Assembly (NCBI RefSeq): GCF_014205115.1
Contig: NZ_JACHMW010000001.1
Location: 1,364,001-1,428,000, forward strand
Length of the DNA: 64,000 nt
From: Micrococcus endophyticus
GTDB lineage: Bacteria > Actinomycetota > Actinomycetes > Actinomycetales > Micrococcaceae
Reading direction: 5' to 3'
Shown here: piece after piece, positions 8,090-17,376 of the stretch
Layout: the number at the start of each line of letters is the position of its first letter
Numbering within the stretch: the stretch's first letter is position 1
The notes under the pieces: model-generated
The model's input: the letters and a program-made list of their open reading frames with translations, nothing else
Databases searched by the model: none
Told to the model about the DNA's origin: nothing
Position numbers and translations under genes: made by a program

Positions 8090-10056
8090 CGCGACTCGCC
8101 CTCCTCTACGCTGGCGCCAGCCTCAACGACGCGACCTTCCTTCACTAGATAGGCAAGGTAGTTGTTGAGCGTCGCCTGGAAATCATCGACAGTAAGCTTC
8201 GAGTAGTCAGTCTCCATGTACGCCTCGACGAGCCACTCGTCGTTGTGCGTGACCTCCTGCATGGCCGACATGCCTGCCTCGACGGTCTTGTTGCGGAACA
8301 GCCTGAGCCACTTGTCCTCGACGGCCTTCCACTTGCTCGCGTTGTTCTCGTCGAACTGCTCGATACGGCCCAAGTTCTTCTTCTTCTTGTGCGCATCGTC
8401 CTTGTAGTATCCGAAAAACGTCGCCTTGTTCGGCTCCTTCGTCTGTGGGTCGAAATGCGGCTGACCCAGGGTGAATACCATCATGCATGCCGAGGCTGAC
8501 GCACCCGGATAGAAGATCTCGTTGGGGAGTGTGAACACCGCTTCGAGCGTGTTGTCGACCAACATCTTGTTCTTTGCATCGGACAGGATCGTGTTTGCTC
8601 CGATTGCTGCAGCAACCGGCAGGATCACGGCCATCTTCACCGTCTTGGTGGACTGGTTGTTCTGCCGACGCTGGAGATTGGCGGCCTTGATGCAGTCGGA
8701 GACGAACTGGACGAACACCATGCCCTTGGTGGGATCTTCCTTGCCGTCCTTCGCCTTGCCCCATTCAGCCTTGTAATGACTCGGAATGCCGATGGGCTTG
8801 GCATTAAACGGTGGATTCATTAGAATCACGTCAGGATCAGCGTCCAAGACGAACTGCATCGAGTCGAACAGGGAGCCGAACTTGATGTTCGAGTTGCCGT
8901 CGCCATGGATCAGCATGTTCGTCGTGGCCAGGCCGTAGGCCTTCTCCTCGACCTCGACACCGTAGATGTGCTCGCGCTTGATCTTCGCCTGTTGTGTCTC
9001 CTTCTCTGACTGAGTCCCCGGCATCGTCGTGCAGTCAGCCAAGGCCTTGACCATGCCCTGTACGAGGAAGGATCCCGAACCGCAAGCTCCATCGAAAATT
9101 CGAGTGTTCCGGTCGACGCCGGTCACGCGGCAAGCGAACTCGGTGATGTGGTCGGGAGTGAAGGCCTGATTCTTGTCCGCCTTGCCGGTGTACTTGTTGA
9201 ACGCGATGAAGAACAGGTTGAGCAGGTCCTGGCCCTCAGAGCTGTCCTCGTCGATGTAGGCGTAGATGCCAACCACGATGTCGTTGAGGATCTTAAGCCA
9301 GTCCTCAAGCGCCAACTTCTTGACCTTTTGGTCGCCAACCACGTTGGTCTTAAGAAGCTCGACCTTCTTGGCCTTGTTGTCTGAACCATCGAGAAGGTCA
9401 TCAAGAGTTGTCTGGATACCCGCTCGAATCTGAGCCTCGTTGAAATTGGACCAGTATTCCCGCAGCCCCTTGGCCGTTTCGTCGTTGATCTCCGAAATGC
9501 CACGCTGCTTAATCACGCTTTTCACGTACAGCAACGTCGTGCCGACGAACTGACTACGCAGCTTCTCGTCGATGTCTTTCTTGTGCAGCAGCTCGTTGAG
9601 CGCGTAGGTGTTCCTCAGCACCTTCTCGCGGTTGTTCTGCCTGTTCGTGTCGAACAGCGACGAGTAGTAGGACATGGTGTCGATCGCCGTCTCGCCGGGC
9701 AGCTCGTGCTCGTCGTCGACCACGCTCTTCCAGACTCGCAGGTCCTCGTTCGTCGTGTTCGCCAAGATCGCGATGATCTTGTTCTTGGGGAACAGCGCCT
9801 TCTCCTGGTCCACGTACTCGCGGAGCTGATTGATGTCCGCATCTACGAATGACTGCTTTGTCTCGATCAGAACGACGGTGTTGGTCTCCGAGTCGAAGAA
9901 CCGAAGATCGAGCTTGAAGTGCACGTAGTCTCGACCAAGGGCACTACGGAGCTTGTCCTTGCTGCCGGCGGCAGCAACGTAGCTGAACTCGCCACCCTCG
10001 ATGTTGGTGGTGACGTACTGGAGGCCGACGGTATCCGTCATTGTTGCGCGAGACAC
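8086..10056 (-). CDS. Fused restriction endonuclease-methyltransferase (BcgI A-like)
   Basis: The roughly 656-residue protein has an N-terminal nuclease-like domain with a D...ETK signature (LRFFDSETNTVVLIETKQSF, near residues 50-70), a helical linker, then an N-6 adenine methylase domain. The methylase has FDGACGSGSFLVQ (SAM binding) and the catalytic NPPF in DVILMNPPFNAKP. A single chain that cuts and methylates, next to a separate specificity subunit and without an HsdR, matches type IIB BcgI-like organisation. GTG at 10056 has AGGA 7 nt upstream; ATG at 10041 and TTG at 10062 are alternatives. Lower GC than the surroundings marks it as cargo. Recognition sequence and activity cannot be read from the sequence. 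Confidence 0.82.
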   Translation of the reverse strand: MSRATMTDTVGLQYVTTNIEGGEFSYVAAAGSKDKLRSALGRDYVHFKLDLRFFDSETNTVVLIETKQSFVDADINQLREYVDQEKALFPKNKIIAILANTTNEDLRVWKSVVDDEHELPGETAIDTMSYYSSLFDTNRQNNREKVLRNTYALNELLHKKDIDEKLRSQFVGTTLLYVKSVIKQRGISEINDETAKGLREYWSNFNEAQIRAGIQTTLDDLLDGSDNKAKKVELLKTNVVGDQKVKKLALEDWLKILNDIVVGIYAYIDEDSSEGQDLLNLFFIAFNKYTGKADKNQAFTPDHITEFACRVTGVDRNTRIFDGACGSGSFLVQGMVKALADCTTMPGTQSEKETQQAKIKREHIYGVEVEEKAYGLATTNMLIHGDGNSNIKFGSLFDSMQFVLDADPDVILMNPPFNAKPIGIPSHYKAEWGKAKDGKEDPTKGMVFVQFVSDCIKAANLQRRQNNQSTKTVKMAVILPVAAAIGANTILSDAKNKMLVDNTLEAVFTLPNEIFYPGASASACMMVFTLGQPHFDPQTKEPNKATFFGYYKDDAHKKKKNLGRIEQFDENNASKWKAVEDKWLRLFRNKTVEAGMSAMQEVTHNDEWLVEAYMETDYSKLTVDDFQATLNNYLAYLVKEGRVVEAGASVEEGESR

Positions 10057-10697
10057 GTGCAAGTCCTATCTGTAGAAGATCGGTCGATCTGTTGACAGTC
10101 TCACATTGAGCGACCATATGACCGCAGGCGGAGCGGAGACTGTCAAGAATCCGTGGAGAAGACGCCTCCACCTTAGCCCGTAACTGCGACACCATTCCTT
10201 TGCAGACTCGCGCCCGTGGGCGGGAGCTGGGGAGACAGCACTCGGTAACCCCACGCCTGATCGCAACCCCTGACGTCGATAGATCGATTGCGCGTGAATC
10301 AGACACATGCACCCGGTGCATGAACGCGAGGGTATCTACGCGGCACCCACCAACTGGCCCGCCGCGCGAGTACGTGCGATGGGCCATGTCGCCCCGGGGG
10401 CCGACGCTCAATGCCTGAGCACCAGTTAGCTGAGTCAAGCGGATCACTGTGCTGGAGCGCTGGTGGCAGCGTCCGCCGGGAGCCGCACAACCGCCATGGC
10501 GGGACTACCAGTCGATTCCACGGGCGCTTAAACCGTCACACACCCAGGTTGTCCAGTCGCTCGGGCAACGGCGGCTGCACGGCGCCAACGCTCCACCGGG
10601 TTGCCTCTAGTGTCTCCTACGCCACCCGTCGGCGTGGAAAACTATGGCCCAAGACCGCCGTCCATTCGGAGGGCCAATTTAGTAACAACCATGGATT
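10057..10697 (-). other. Non-coding gap between the restriction pair and the unknown two-gene module
   Basis: About 640 bases hold no frame with convincing codon use or a ribosome binding site. Base composition drops toward the left and fluctuates. Short frames of up to 167 codons on either strand look like random openings. It may contain the promoter of the restriction genes near 10060-10140, but I could not define one. Confidence 0.5.
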
Positions 10698-11267
10698 TCA
10701 AGCAGTGTCCTTACGCGCCCCTCCCAGCTTTTTCTTTTGGCCCTCCACAATGGCTTCTTCACTCTCCACAACATTATTCCACTCGTAAACCGCGGCAATA
10801 TCGCGGACGATCTGTAGTGAAATAAGGCCCAGGAGAATGACCCCTGCTATGGATACGGCACTAGTAGAACGTGCGAGAAATGAATACACCTCGATAGGGA
10901 ACAGCTCGCCAATCTGCCGCTTGACAGCGGGGGCGATTACCCCAAATAACATTAGACTAAATGACAATGCGGAGCCACGTAAGGACAGGAGCACAGCGCG
11001 GTCAATCACTCGCGCCCAGCGATCCTCAATTTTCTTGTATTTTGGTCGCCTCTTGGTAATTCGACTGCGCCAGGACGTAAGAATACTAAACACACCCAAC
11101 AGGCCCGCGGAATATAGACCCAGTGCACTCGCGATCGTATCGAACTCTGAAGCGCGGGCGTCCAGAAAGTACAGCACAAGAAAGGAAACAATAACTACTA
11201 CCAAACCGAGTCGATAGTGTGAACGAGGTACTATGGCGTTTGATCTGCCGACTGATGACTGACCCAC
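10698..11267 (-). CDS. Unknown four-helix membrane protein, 189 aa (module partner)
   Basis: GTG at 11267 has GGAGG just upstream and lies inside the end of the 401/370-residue gene (37-bp overlap), so the two are coupled. Four hydrophobic segments are visible near residues 20-39, 45-68, 93-115 and 130-155, with a basic cytoplasmic loop (SRITKRRPKYKKIEDRWARV) between the second and third and a charged tail ending in KKKLGGARKDTA. GC content is near 50 percent, far below the ICE backbone. I do not recognise the family; the arrangement recalls small membrane effectors of phage-defence pairs. Function is unknown. Confidence 0.65.
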   Translation of the reverse strand: MGQSSVGRSNAIVPRSHYRLGLVVVIVSFLVLYFLDARASEFDTIASALGLYSAGLLGVFSILTSWRSRITKRRPKYKKIEDRWARVIDRAVLLSLRGSALSFSLMLFGVIAPAVKRQIGELFPIEVYSFLARSTSAVSIAGVILLGLISLQIVRDIAAVYEWNNVVESEEAIVEGQKKKLGGARKDTA

Positions 11268-12343
11268 GCATCCTCCAATCCATCAACCCACTCAGTTAAG
11301 CGTTTGGTGTCGATAGCTTCTATTGCAACCCAGGCAGGCTCAACTAAATTCTCGATCTTGCTACAAATGGTCGCGTAGTACACCCCATTCGAGGGGCGCC
11401 CAGGCTTGTCAAACTTGTAGTTGAAGTAGTCAGACATTTTTCCCGGTGATATGGTCGCATTTCCCATGTTTCCACTGATGCGTGCCTGTATTTCATCTAC
11501 CTGAATGTTTGCACCCGCAAGTTCGTCGGGGTCCACGTCCAGATCCTTCAGGGAATCCACGATGATCGATTCAACATCGTTTTTAGATCCATTTATAATG
11601 CGATCTACGATACTCTCACGCTGCGTCTGAGGTTTCACCTTCACAGAAATACGCTTCAGAACGTCGCGACCATCTGCATCGCGCTCGATAAATTCAGCAC
11701 TCATAGAGGTGATTCCATCAACAATCTCCTTTAGGAGATCTGGGTCTGCCACTCGCTCCACGCGAATTCGTATTGCGGCAGGTACCGACGCTCTAGCTTT
11801 AGTCTTGCTTATCGGGGATCCGCTCTCATCGACTGCCCCACTGGTCTGATTCGCAGCATCCAGTCGGTTCTTGCGCTGGCTTTGGGATACAGCCCGGATC
11901 CACGGGACCAGATGAGGTACCGGATCCTTCATGCCCACTACTTCGGCAACGATTAATCCTCTTGTACTCGCCGATCCAAAGAAGAAGTCGATCCGCCTTG
12001 GCGTCTCCGCAGATCTCTCCGAGACTTCGACCCGGTCATTCATGTCGTAAGGATTAATGGCGATGTCATGGAGGCCATGCTCTCCCAAGGCGACACTTCC
12101 ATGAACCACTTCGAGGTCAGGATCATATTCGCATCCCCGCACGGAAAGAGTAGGAGAACTCTCCAGAAATTCATTTTCCGCATCCGGTGCTTCGATTTCA
12201 TTTTCTCCGGCTGGATCTGACACAGCTCCCCACGGCGGTTTTCCTACACGGATCTCCTGTGAAACTAAACCAAGCGCTTCCAGCAATCTGTGCCGATGCT
12301 CTTCGATCTCTTGTCCGAGGAGAGTTTTCTGACCTTCCAACAT
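11231..12343 (-). CDS. Unknown soluble protein, about 370 aa (module partner)
   Basis: The frame runs to 11231; ATG at 12343 (MLEGQKTLLGQEIEEHRHR) is the best start, although the frame is open to 12436. An AT-rich, -10-like stretch sits just before 12343. Visible features are an N-terminal helical region, a middle containing PRRIDFFFGSASTRGLIVAEVVG, and a C-terminal half with ISVKVKPQTQRESIVDRIINGS and SDYFNYKFDKPGRPSNGVYYATICSKIENL. I see no P-loop, nuclease or HTH signature and name no family. Together with the overlapping four-helix membrane gene downstream it forms a low-GC two-gene cassette beside a restriction system, so a defence or toxin role is plausible but inferred. Confidence 0.7.
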   Translation of the reverse strand: MLEGQKTLLGQEIEEHRHRLLEALGLVSQEIRVGKPPWGAVSDPAGENEIEAPDAENEFLESSPTLSVRGCEYDPDLEVVHGSVALGEHGLHDIAINPYDMNDRVEVSERSAETPRRIDFFFGSASTRGLIVAEVVGMKDPVPHLVPWIRAVSQSQRKNRLDAANQTSGAVDESGSPISKTKARASVPAAIRIRVERVADPDLLKEIVDGITSMSAEFIERDADGRDVLKRISVKVKPQTQRESIVDRIINGSKNDVESIIVDSLKDLDVDPDELAGANIQVDEIQARISGNMGNATISPGKMSDYFNYKFDKPGRPSNGVYYATICSKIENLVEPAWVAIEAIDTKRLTEWVDGLEDAWVSHQSADQTP

Positions 12344-12488
12344 CTCAAATGTATAAACTCGATAACCCCAGTTTGCCAAGGATCCCCCTGATGTTCGTGT
12401 TACAAGATGATGACCGGTCAGACAGCTACTGATCACATGTTGTTCGAAGTGTAGCCCCGTACTGCACTGCCAGGGAGGAGCCCGCGTT

Positions 12489-13316
12489 TTACAGACGAGG
12501 GGGATGGCCGTCTTCTAGGCTCTCCCAGGACCGGCTGTCCGTGGATGTCTCCCACTCCACGCCTAGCCCACCGCGCCCGCTGGTCACCGTGACCGACAGA
12601 CGTGGCTCCAGCGGCGTCGACGACGTCACCGATACATGGGCCTCGATCTCCTGGACCCCGTCCGGCGCCCTTAAGCCCACGGGGGCCGAGTGGCCAACGA
12701 CGTCCCCATCGGAGTCCACAATCTTCGCGCGCACGTACTTCACGCCCTCGGTCGGACGCTCGATCAGCTCTTCCTCGCGCTCCGTGGCGGCCCATCGCGT
12801 CCAGTCCGTCTCGTCGTAGTCCAGCTCGTACGCCCCACGGTTGCCGTAAGCCTCGGTGTCCTTGTGCCGGCCGATCTTCGTGCAGCCGGCCTCGTCGACC
12901 ATGCACCGCAGCCGGGCCGTCATCATCTCCACATGCGGGTGCCACATCATCATCGGCCCCAGTCCCGGAGCCTGTTCCTCCCAGACCTTGTACTCCATGC
13001 ACATGGCCGCGTACAGCTCGGCGGTGAGGTCCGAATGCTTGTACCAGCACGGCGGAACTACGGAGGTCACCAGCCGGTACTCGGCCACGAACCAGTCGAC
13101 CCAGCGGCGCAGCGTGTTCCACGCCTCCCACTGGTGCTCGGCCTCGATCTCCCGCCACCGCGTGCCCATCCACACCGGCGGACCCTCGCCCGCGAGTTCC
13201 GCGGCGACCTCCGGGTCGACGTAGGGCAGCGGAGTCCCCGTCTGTCCGTCGTCATCTGCGGCCGCCGGCGCCTCCCAGTCCGTGAGTTCGTCGTCTTCAA
13301 CCCAGGGCGATGCCAT
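12489..13316 (-). CDS. DUF4913-like ICE protein, 275 aa
   Basis: The N-terminal 50 residues are acidic and disordered. Residues 65-150 (WNTLRRWVDWFVAEYRLV, PPCWYKHSDLTAELYAAMCM, GPMMMWHPHVEMMTARL) match the Trp-rich layout of DUF4913 proteins common on actinobacterial conjugative plasmids. A polar C-terminal region follows. ATG at 13316 overlaps the stop of the zinc-ribbon gene upstream, placing it at the end of the transfer operon. Biochemical function of this family is unknown. Family assignment is by eye and moderate. Confidence 0.6.
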   Translation of the reverse strand: MASPWVEDDELTDWEAPAAADDDGQTGTPLPYVDPEVAAELAGEGPPVWMGTRWREIEAEHQWEAWNTLRRWVDWFVAEYRLVTSVVPPCWYKHSDLTAELYAAMCMEYKVWEEQAPGLGPMMMWHPHVEMMTARLRCMVDEAGCTKIGRHKDTEAYGNRGAYELDYDETDWTRWAATEREEELIERPTEGVKYVRAKIVDSDGDVVGHSAPVGLRAPDGVQEIEAHVSVTSSTPLEPRLSVTVTSGRGGLGVEWETSTDSRSWESLEDGHPPRL

Positions 13317-13588
13317 CAGTTCCGTCCTTCCCTCGTGTACCGGCGTGCTGGCCCGCCCAGCAGCCTCTCGAGCCGGGCGAACAGCTCCTCAACGGCTTCG
13401 CGACCGCCTGCCCCAGTCGAGCGCATGTAGCGATGCGCGGCGTCCTCGCATGTACCGCACAGCCACACCCCGATTCCGCCGGCGGCACGGCACACGGCGC
13501 GGTCCAGGTGCCGTCCATCGGTGCAGTGCCACCTCGTGGCGACGGACCGCTGGCAGACATGGCACCGTGCCCCCCCGTCGTCGCTCAT
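13316..13588 (-). CDS. Small zinc-ribbon-like protein, 90 aa
   Basis: Two knuckles are visible, CHVC at residues 9-12 and CGTC at 44-47, separated by a Trp/His-containing segment that could be a zinc-binding fold. A helical tail (GREAVEELFARLERLLGG) follows. ATG at 13588 overlaps the HNH gene stop (ATGA) and its stop overlaps the next start. It belongs to the tail of the transfer operon. No specific family recognised; a nucleic-acid or protein-binding role is a guess from the ribbon. Confidence 0.6.
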   Translation of the reverse strand: MSDDGGARCHVCQRSVATRWHCTDGRHLDRAVCRAAGGIGVWLCGTCEDAAHRYMRSTGAGGREAVEELFARLERLLGGPARRYTREGRN

Positions 13589-13965
13589 GCCTGACTCTGC
13601 CGGATCATCCTGGCCACGATCACGATCGTCGCCCGCCTGCGGTCCCATCCAAAGAACTCCTTCTTGCCGTCCATGATCTGATGCAGCCGCTGGTGATGGT
13701 CCCGGCACAACGGCATCAGGTCGTTGTGCGCTTCGCGGGCCTGCCACCGGCCCTCCTCGTCCTGGCCCACGCCCTTGTACGAGACGTGGTGCAGATCCAG
13801 GGTCCCGGCCCGGGTCAGCGTGATCCCGCAGACCTGGCAGGCCGGCTCGTGGCCGGCCTGCCGGCAGTCCGCGAACCACCGCACCCGCCTGTAACCCCAC
13901 GCCTGGGACCGCAGGTACCGCTTGTACGCGACCGAGCCGGTGCGGTGCAGCCCGAACCTGCCCAT
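13585..13965 (-). CDS. HNH endonuclease-like protein, 126 aa
   Basis: The core reads CQVCG, then LDLHHVSYKG, then HNDLMPLCRDHHQRLH, which is the HNH fold with its zinc-binding CxxC and the catalytic His of LHH. It begins 4 bp after the coupling-protein stop and its own stop overlaps the following start. HNH genes are frequent in ICE transfer regions, where they may nick or process DNA; here the substrate is unknown. Length is normal for a stand-alone HNH domain. Confidence 0.75.
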   Translation of the reverse strand: MGRFGLHRTGSVAYKRYLRSQAWGYRRVRWFADCRQAGHEPACQVCGITLTRAGTLDLHHVSYKGVGQDEEGRWQAREAHNDLMPLCRDHHQRLHQIMDGKKEFFGWDRRRATIVIVARMIRQSQA

Positions 13966-13969
13966 GCCC

Positions 13970-15874
13970 TCACCGCACCGGGATCGCCGGGGCCGTCTCC
14001 GGCACCGGGTCCAACGCCGCCACGGGCTCTTCGGCCCGGTCCGCGTCGGTCGGTGTCGACGGAGCCGGGTCCTTGGACTCCAGCTCGGCCAGCAGCGCCT
14101 TCGAGTACCGACCCGCGGCCTCCTTGATCTGCTTGCCGTCCTTGCGGTCCCACCAACGGGTCATCCGCATCAGGATCGGACGCCCGTTGCGATTCAGCAG
14201 CACCCCCCACCCGAACGGCAACCGACGCAGCTCCGCGACCGAGACCACCTCGGTGTCGTGAATCTGCTCGGAGACCGAGGTGTGGTCCTTGCCGCGAGAC
14301 TTCGAGGTCCGCATGATCTTGCGCTGACCGGCCAGCTTGGCGAACTGCTCCAGGTCGGCCACGTTCGAGGCACCCCCGAGCTGAACCTTCACCGTCGCCG
14401 CGTCGAACAGCGCCTGCGCCTGCTGCTCGCCCCACTCGTTGCGGGCCTGAGCCATCGACTGGAACACCGCGAACGGGCTGATGCCCACACCGCCGCCGTC
14501 CGCCATCAGCTGGGTCAGCCCCGGCCAGGCACCGGAGATGTTCGCGATCTCATCGAGCACCAGGGACAGCGGCGGGTCCAGCCGGTTCCCGGGCGACTTC
14601 GCCGCCAGCTCACGGGCACGCTCGGTGATGGCGTCCATCATCGCGATCAGGAACGGCCCCGCCGACGAGCCGCCGGTCTTGGTGCCCACGATGTAGAGCG
14701 TCCCGCACTCGGTGAGGAACTTGTCGATGTCCAGGGTCTCTTCGAACCGGTTGGGTCGCAGCACGTCGCGGACCTCGGGCACCGACAGCCCCTTGACCGC
14801 ACCCTCGACGCCGAACCACTTGGACTGGAGCAGCTTCGGGTCGCCCTCGACGATGCCCTTGAGCACCAGGTTCCAGTTCAGCGCGGCCTTGGGATGCTCG
14901 GTGAGGATCTTCACGGCCTCCTTGGCCTCGGCCGGGTTGTTGCCCCACCGCATCAGATCATCCACGGTGCGCTCACCCAGCGCCGCGGCGTGCAGCAGGC
15001 ACTCCATGATCGTGATCGCCGGGGCCTGCCACTCCGCGTTCGAGCTGGAGGCCCCCAGGCCGGAGGCACCGATCAGCGACGCCGCTCGCTGATTCGCCAC
15101 ACGCGGCTCTTCACAGCCCGTGATCGGGGACCACTTCAGCGTGGAGGGCTGACCGGTCAGCCCCTGCGGGTCGAACAGGGCCACCGGCCCCTTCTTCTTG
15201 CGCAGCTCGGCCGTGGCCCCCAGGTTGTCCGCGCGAGAGCTGGTCGTGATGACCGGGCCGGGTGCGTCGAGAATCGCACCGATCAGCAGGTGCACGCCCT
15301 TGCCCGAGCGCGGCGGGCCGATCAGCACCACCGACTCCTCGTAGGAGGCGAACACGTCCACGCCCTCGGCCTTGCCCAGACGCATGGCCCCGTCCGTGAT
15401 GGCCGGCTTCTTGATCGAGGGCCGGACCTTCTTCACCCGGGACAGCACCGACCTGCGGCCCACCGTCTTGGTGATCTCCGCAGACCGGGCCAGGCCCTCG
15501 CGCTCACGCAGCTCCTTGATGAACTTCTTGTCCGACTGCTGGTACCGGCTCCACGCCGTCACCGCCACACCGATCAGCACGAGCACCAGCACCCCCAGAC
15601 CGACCAGCCAGCCGATGACCCCGCCGGTGGTGGCCGTGCACCCCTGCGCGGTGGCCCCGAACGCGGCCGGGTCGTGCTCGCCCACGAGGAAGCCCAGCGG
15701 CGCGAACAGCGAGTCAGGCTTCGTCGGTGCCCCACAGTGGATACGCCCGGCCAGGAACCCGGCCAGCAGGTACGCCCCGTAGAGCAGCACCGCCGGACCG
15801 ATGAGCCAGATCAGTGCCGTCTCGGCCGGGCTGTCCCCTTCCAGGACCGAGTTGTTGCCACGTTCGCGTCGCAT
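13970..15874 (-). CDS. VirD4/TraD-type coupling protein (T4CP), 634 aa
   Basis: ATG at 15874 shares its A with the VirB4 stop. Two N-terminal membrane segments (residues 22-43 and 84-107) precede a cytoplasmic ATPase with Walker A GPPRSGKG (about 186-193) and Walker B LSLVLDEIANI (about 430), plus the late MAQARNEWGEQQAQALFDAATVK region typical of TraM-recognition/VirD4 ATPases. It links the relaxase-DNA complex to the type IV secretion channel at the membrane. An acidic tail ends the protein. The gene lies in the coupled transfer operon after VirB4, HNH following. Confidence 0.88.
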   Translation of the reverse strand: MRRERGNNSVLEGDSPAETALIWLIGPAVLLYGAYLLAGFLAGRIHCGAPTKPDSLFAPLGFLVGEHDPAAFGATAQGCTATTGGVIGWLVGLGVLVLVLIGVAVTAWSRYQQSDKKFIKELREREGLARSAEITKTVGRRSVLSRVKKVRPSIKKPAITDGAMRLGKAEGVDVFASYEESVVLIGPPRSGKGVHLLIGAILDAPGPVITTSSRADNLGATAELRKKKGPVALFDPQGLTGQPSTLKWSPITGCEEPRVANQRAASLIGASGLGASSSNAEWQAPAITIMECLLHAAALGERTVDDLMRWGNNPAEAKEAVKILTEHPKAALNWNLVLKGIVEGDPKLLQSKWFGVEGAVKGLSVPEVRDVLRPNRFEETLDIDKFLTECGTLYIVGTKTGGSSAGPFLIAMMDAITERARELAAKSPGNRLDPPLSLVLDEIANISGAWPGLTQLMADGGGVGISPFAVFQSMAQARNEWGEQQAQALFDAATVKVQLGGASNVADLEQFAKLAGQRKIMRTSKSRGKDHTSVSEQIHDTEVVSVAELRRLPFGWGVLLNRNGRPILMRMTRWWDRKDGKQIKEAAGRYSKALLAELESKDPAPSTPTDADRAEEPVAALDPVPETAPAIPVR

Positions 15875-17376
15875 CAGGCCACCGCCTCCTTCTTCTTGTC
15901 CATGCGCTCGTCCGTGTCGAACAGCGGCAGCTCGGCCCGCGTGAGCACGTTCTGCACCTCGAACGAGGAATCCCCCAGCCGCCACAAGCCCGTGCCCTTG
16001 GGCAGGGACCGCACCAGGGACCGCTCCCGGTCGGACAGTTCCATCTCCGACGTCGTGATCTTCAGCGCGGACCGGTCCTGCCGGTAGATCACCTTCACGT
16101 CCGCGTCGGCCAGCAGAGACCGGGCCATCGCGGCCATCTTCGAGTTCTGATCCCCAGCCATGTCCAGGTCAGCGATCTTGTGCAGCACGAGCACGTTGAA
16201 GATGCCGTACGCGCGGCTGAGCTTCCACTGCTCGACCATGCGCCGCAGGTCGGCCTCGGAGCTGATGTTGTCCCAGCCCTCTTCGTAGATCACGATCCGC
16301 TGCCCGCCATCGCGGGTGGTGACCATCGCTTCGGTCCATGCGCCCGCGCACGCGTTGACCACGCGCACCGCCTCCGGGGAGGCACCCAGCAACGCGGACG
16401 TGTCGATGCTCGTCGCGCACGCCTGCTCATCCAGGACGACCGTGGTCTCCCCGTCGAACATGCCGGCCAGGTCGCCGGAGGACACGCGGCCCAGCGTCAT
16501 CATCGTCACCGACGCGGCCTCCGCCTTCATCGCGTCCGGGTCCGCACGGGCCTCGTCCAGCGCCCGGATCACGTCCGGGATGATCGGCGGACGGCCCTCG
16601 GCGTCCGCGACCGCCACGGCCGCGTCCAGGCCCGCAGAGAGCACGTGGTGCTCGGGCGAGGTCATGTCCCGGTCGGTGAGGATCTTCACCAGGGCCACCA
16701 AGATGGACATGCGCCGGGTCCGCACCATCGAGGCCCACGCCCGGTCCGTCATCGGCTCGCCCTGCACGTCCGTCGAGGGCCGGGTGCCCGGGTCCAACGG
16801 GTTCAAGCGCGTATCCAGGCCAGGGCCGACCTGGATCACCGATCCACCCAGGCCCTTGACCACGCGGGTCCACTCGCCCTTCTTGTCCGAGGCCACCGAG
16901 AGCTTGCGCCCGGCCAGCACCTGCCGCACCGCCAGCGACTTGGCCAGCGACGACTTCCCGGTGCCGACCTGGCCAAACAGCATCATGGACATGCCCGAGA
17001 TGATCCCGGCCTCATAGAGCGCCCACGGGTCGAAGCAGAACGCGCCGCCGCCGTGCATGTCCTTGCCGATCATCAGCCCACGCGCACCCAGACCGGGGCC
17101 GGCCACGAACGGGTACGCCGTCGAGGCCGTGTGCGTCGTCGTACGGACCGGCCGAGGGGCCAGCGTGCGCAGCCCCCGCAGCTGCCGTGCCCCGCGCGGT
17201 CCGGCCTTGCCCCACTGCGGCTGAGGGAACCGCACCTCCTTAGCCTGCGCGGCCATCGCCTTCCGCAGCGCCTGCTGGCCTCGCTCCAGCTCCCGGGCCG
17301 CACGCTTGGCCTCTCGGGCCTCGTCCTTGCCCGGCTCGATGATCTGGAACAGATCGACCTTCGGTTCATCACGCAT
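15874..17376 (-). CDS. VirB4-like conjugation ATPase, 500 aa
   Basis: ATG at 17376 overlaps the previous stop. A charged helical N-terminus is followed by Walker A GQVGTGKSS (about 135-143), the motif LSVASDKKGEWTRVVKGLGG, RLNPLDPG, and a Walker B-like RIVIYEEGWD (about 365), then HKIADLDMAGDQNS. This matches VirB4/TraC-type AAA ATPases that power substrate transfer and pilus assembly on the cytoplasmic face. The protein is shorter than Gram-negative VirB4 because the N-terminal part is carried separately by the SCO6880-like gene upstream, as in other actinobacterial conjugation systems. Confidence 0.85.
   Translation of the reverse strand: MRDEPKVDLFQIIEPGKDEAREAKRAARELERGQQALRKAMAAQAKEVRFPQPQWGKAGPRGARQLRGLRTLAPRPVRTTTHTASTAYPFVAGPGLGARGLMIGKDMHGGGAFCFDPWALYEAGIISGMSMMLFGQVGTGKSSLAKSLAVRQVLAGRKLSVASDKKGEWTRVVKGLGGSVIQVGPGLDTRLNPLDPGTRPSTDVQGEPMTDRAWASMVRTRRMSILVALVKILTDRDMTSPEHHVLSAGLDAAVAVADAEGRPPIIPDVIRALDEARADPDAMKAEAASVTMMTLGRVSSGDLAGMFDGETTVVLDEQACATSIDTSALLGASPEAVRVVNACAGAWTEAMVTTRDGGQRIVIYEEGWDNISSEADLRRMVEQWKLSRAYGIFNVLVLHKIADLDMAGDQNSKMAAMARSLLADADVKVIYRQDRSALKITTSEMELSDRERSLVRSLPKGTGLWRLGDSSFEVQNVLTRAELPLFDTDERMDKKKEAVA

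Noticed and set aside
10411-10788. 125-codon plus-strand frame left of the unknown module
   Set aside because: No ribosome binding site, mixed codon use, overlaps the end of a convincing minus-strand gene.
13922-16087. 721-codon plus-strand frame opposite the coupling protein
   Set aside because: Same shadow effect; the opposite strand carries Walker motifs of VirD4.
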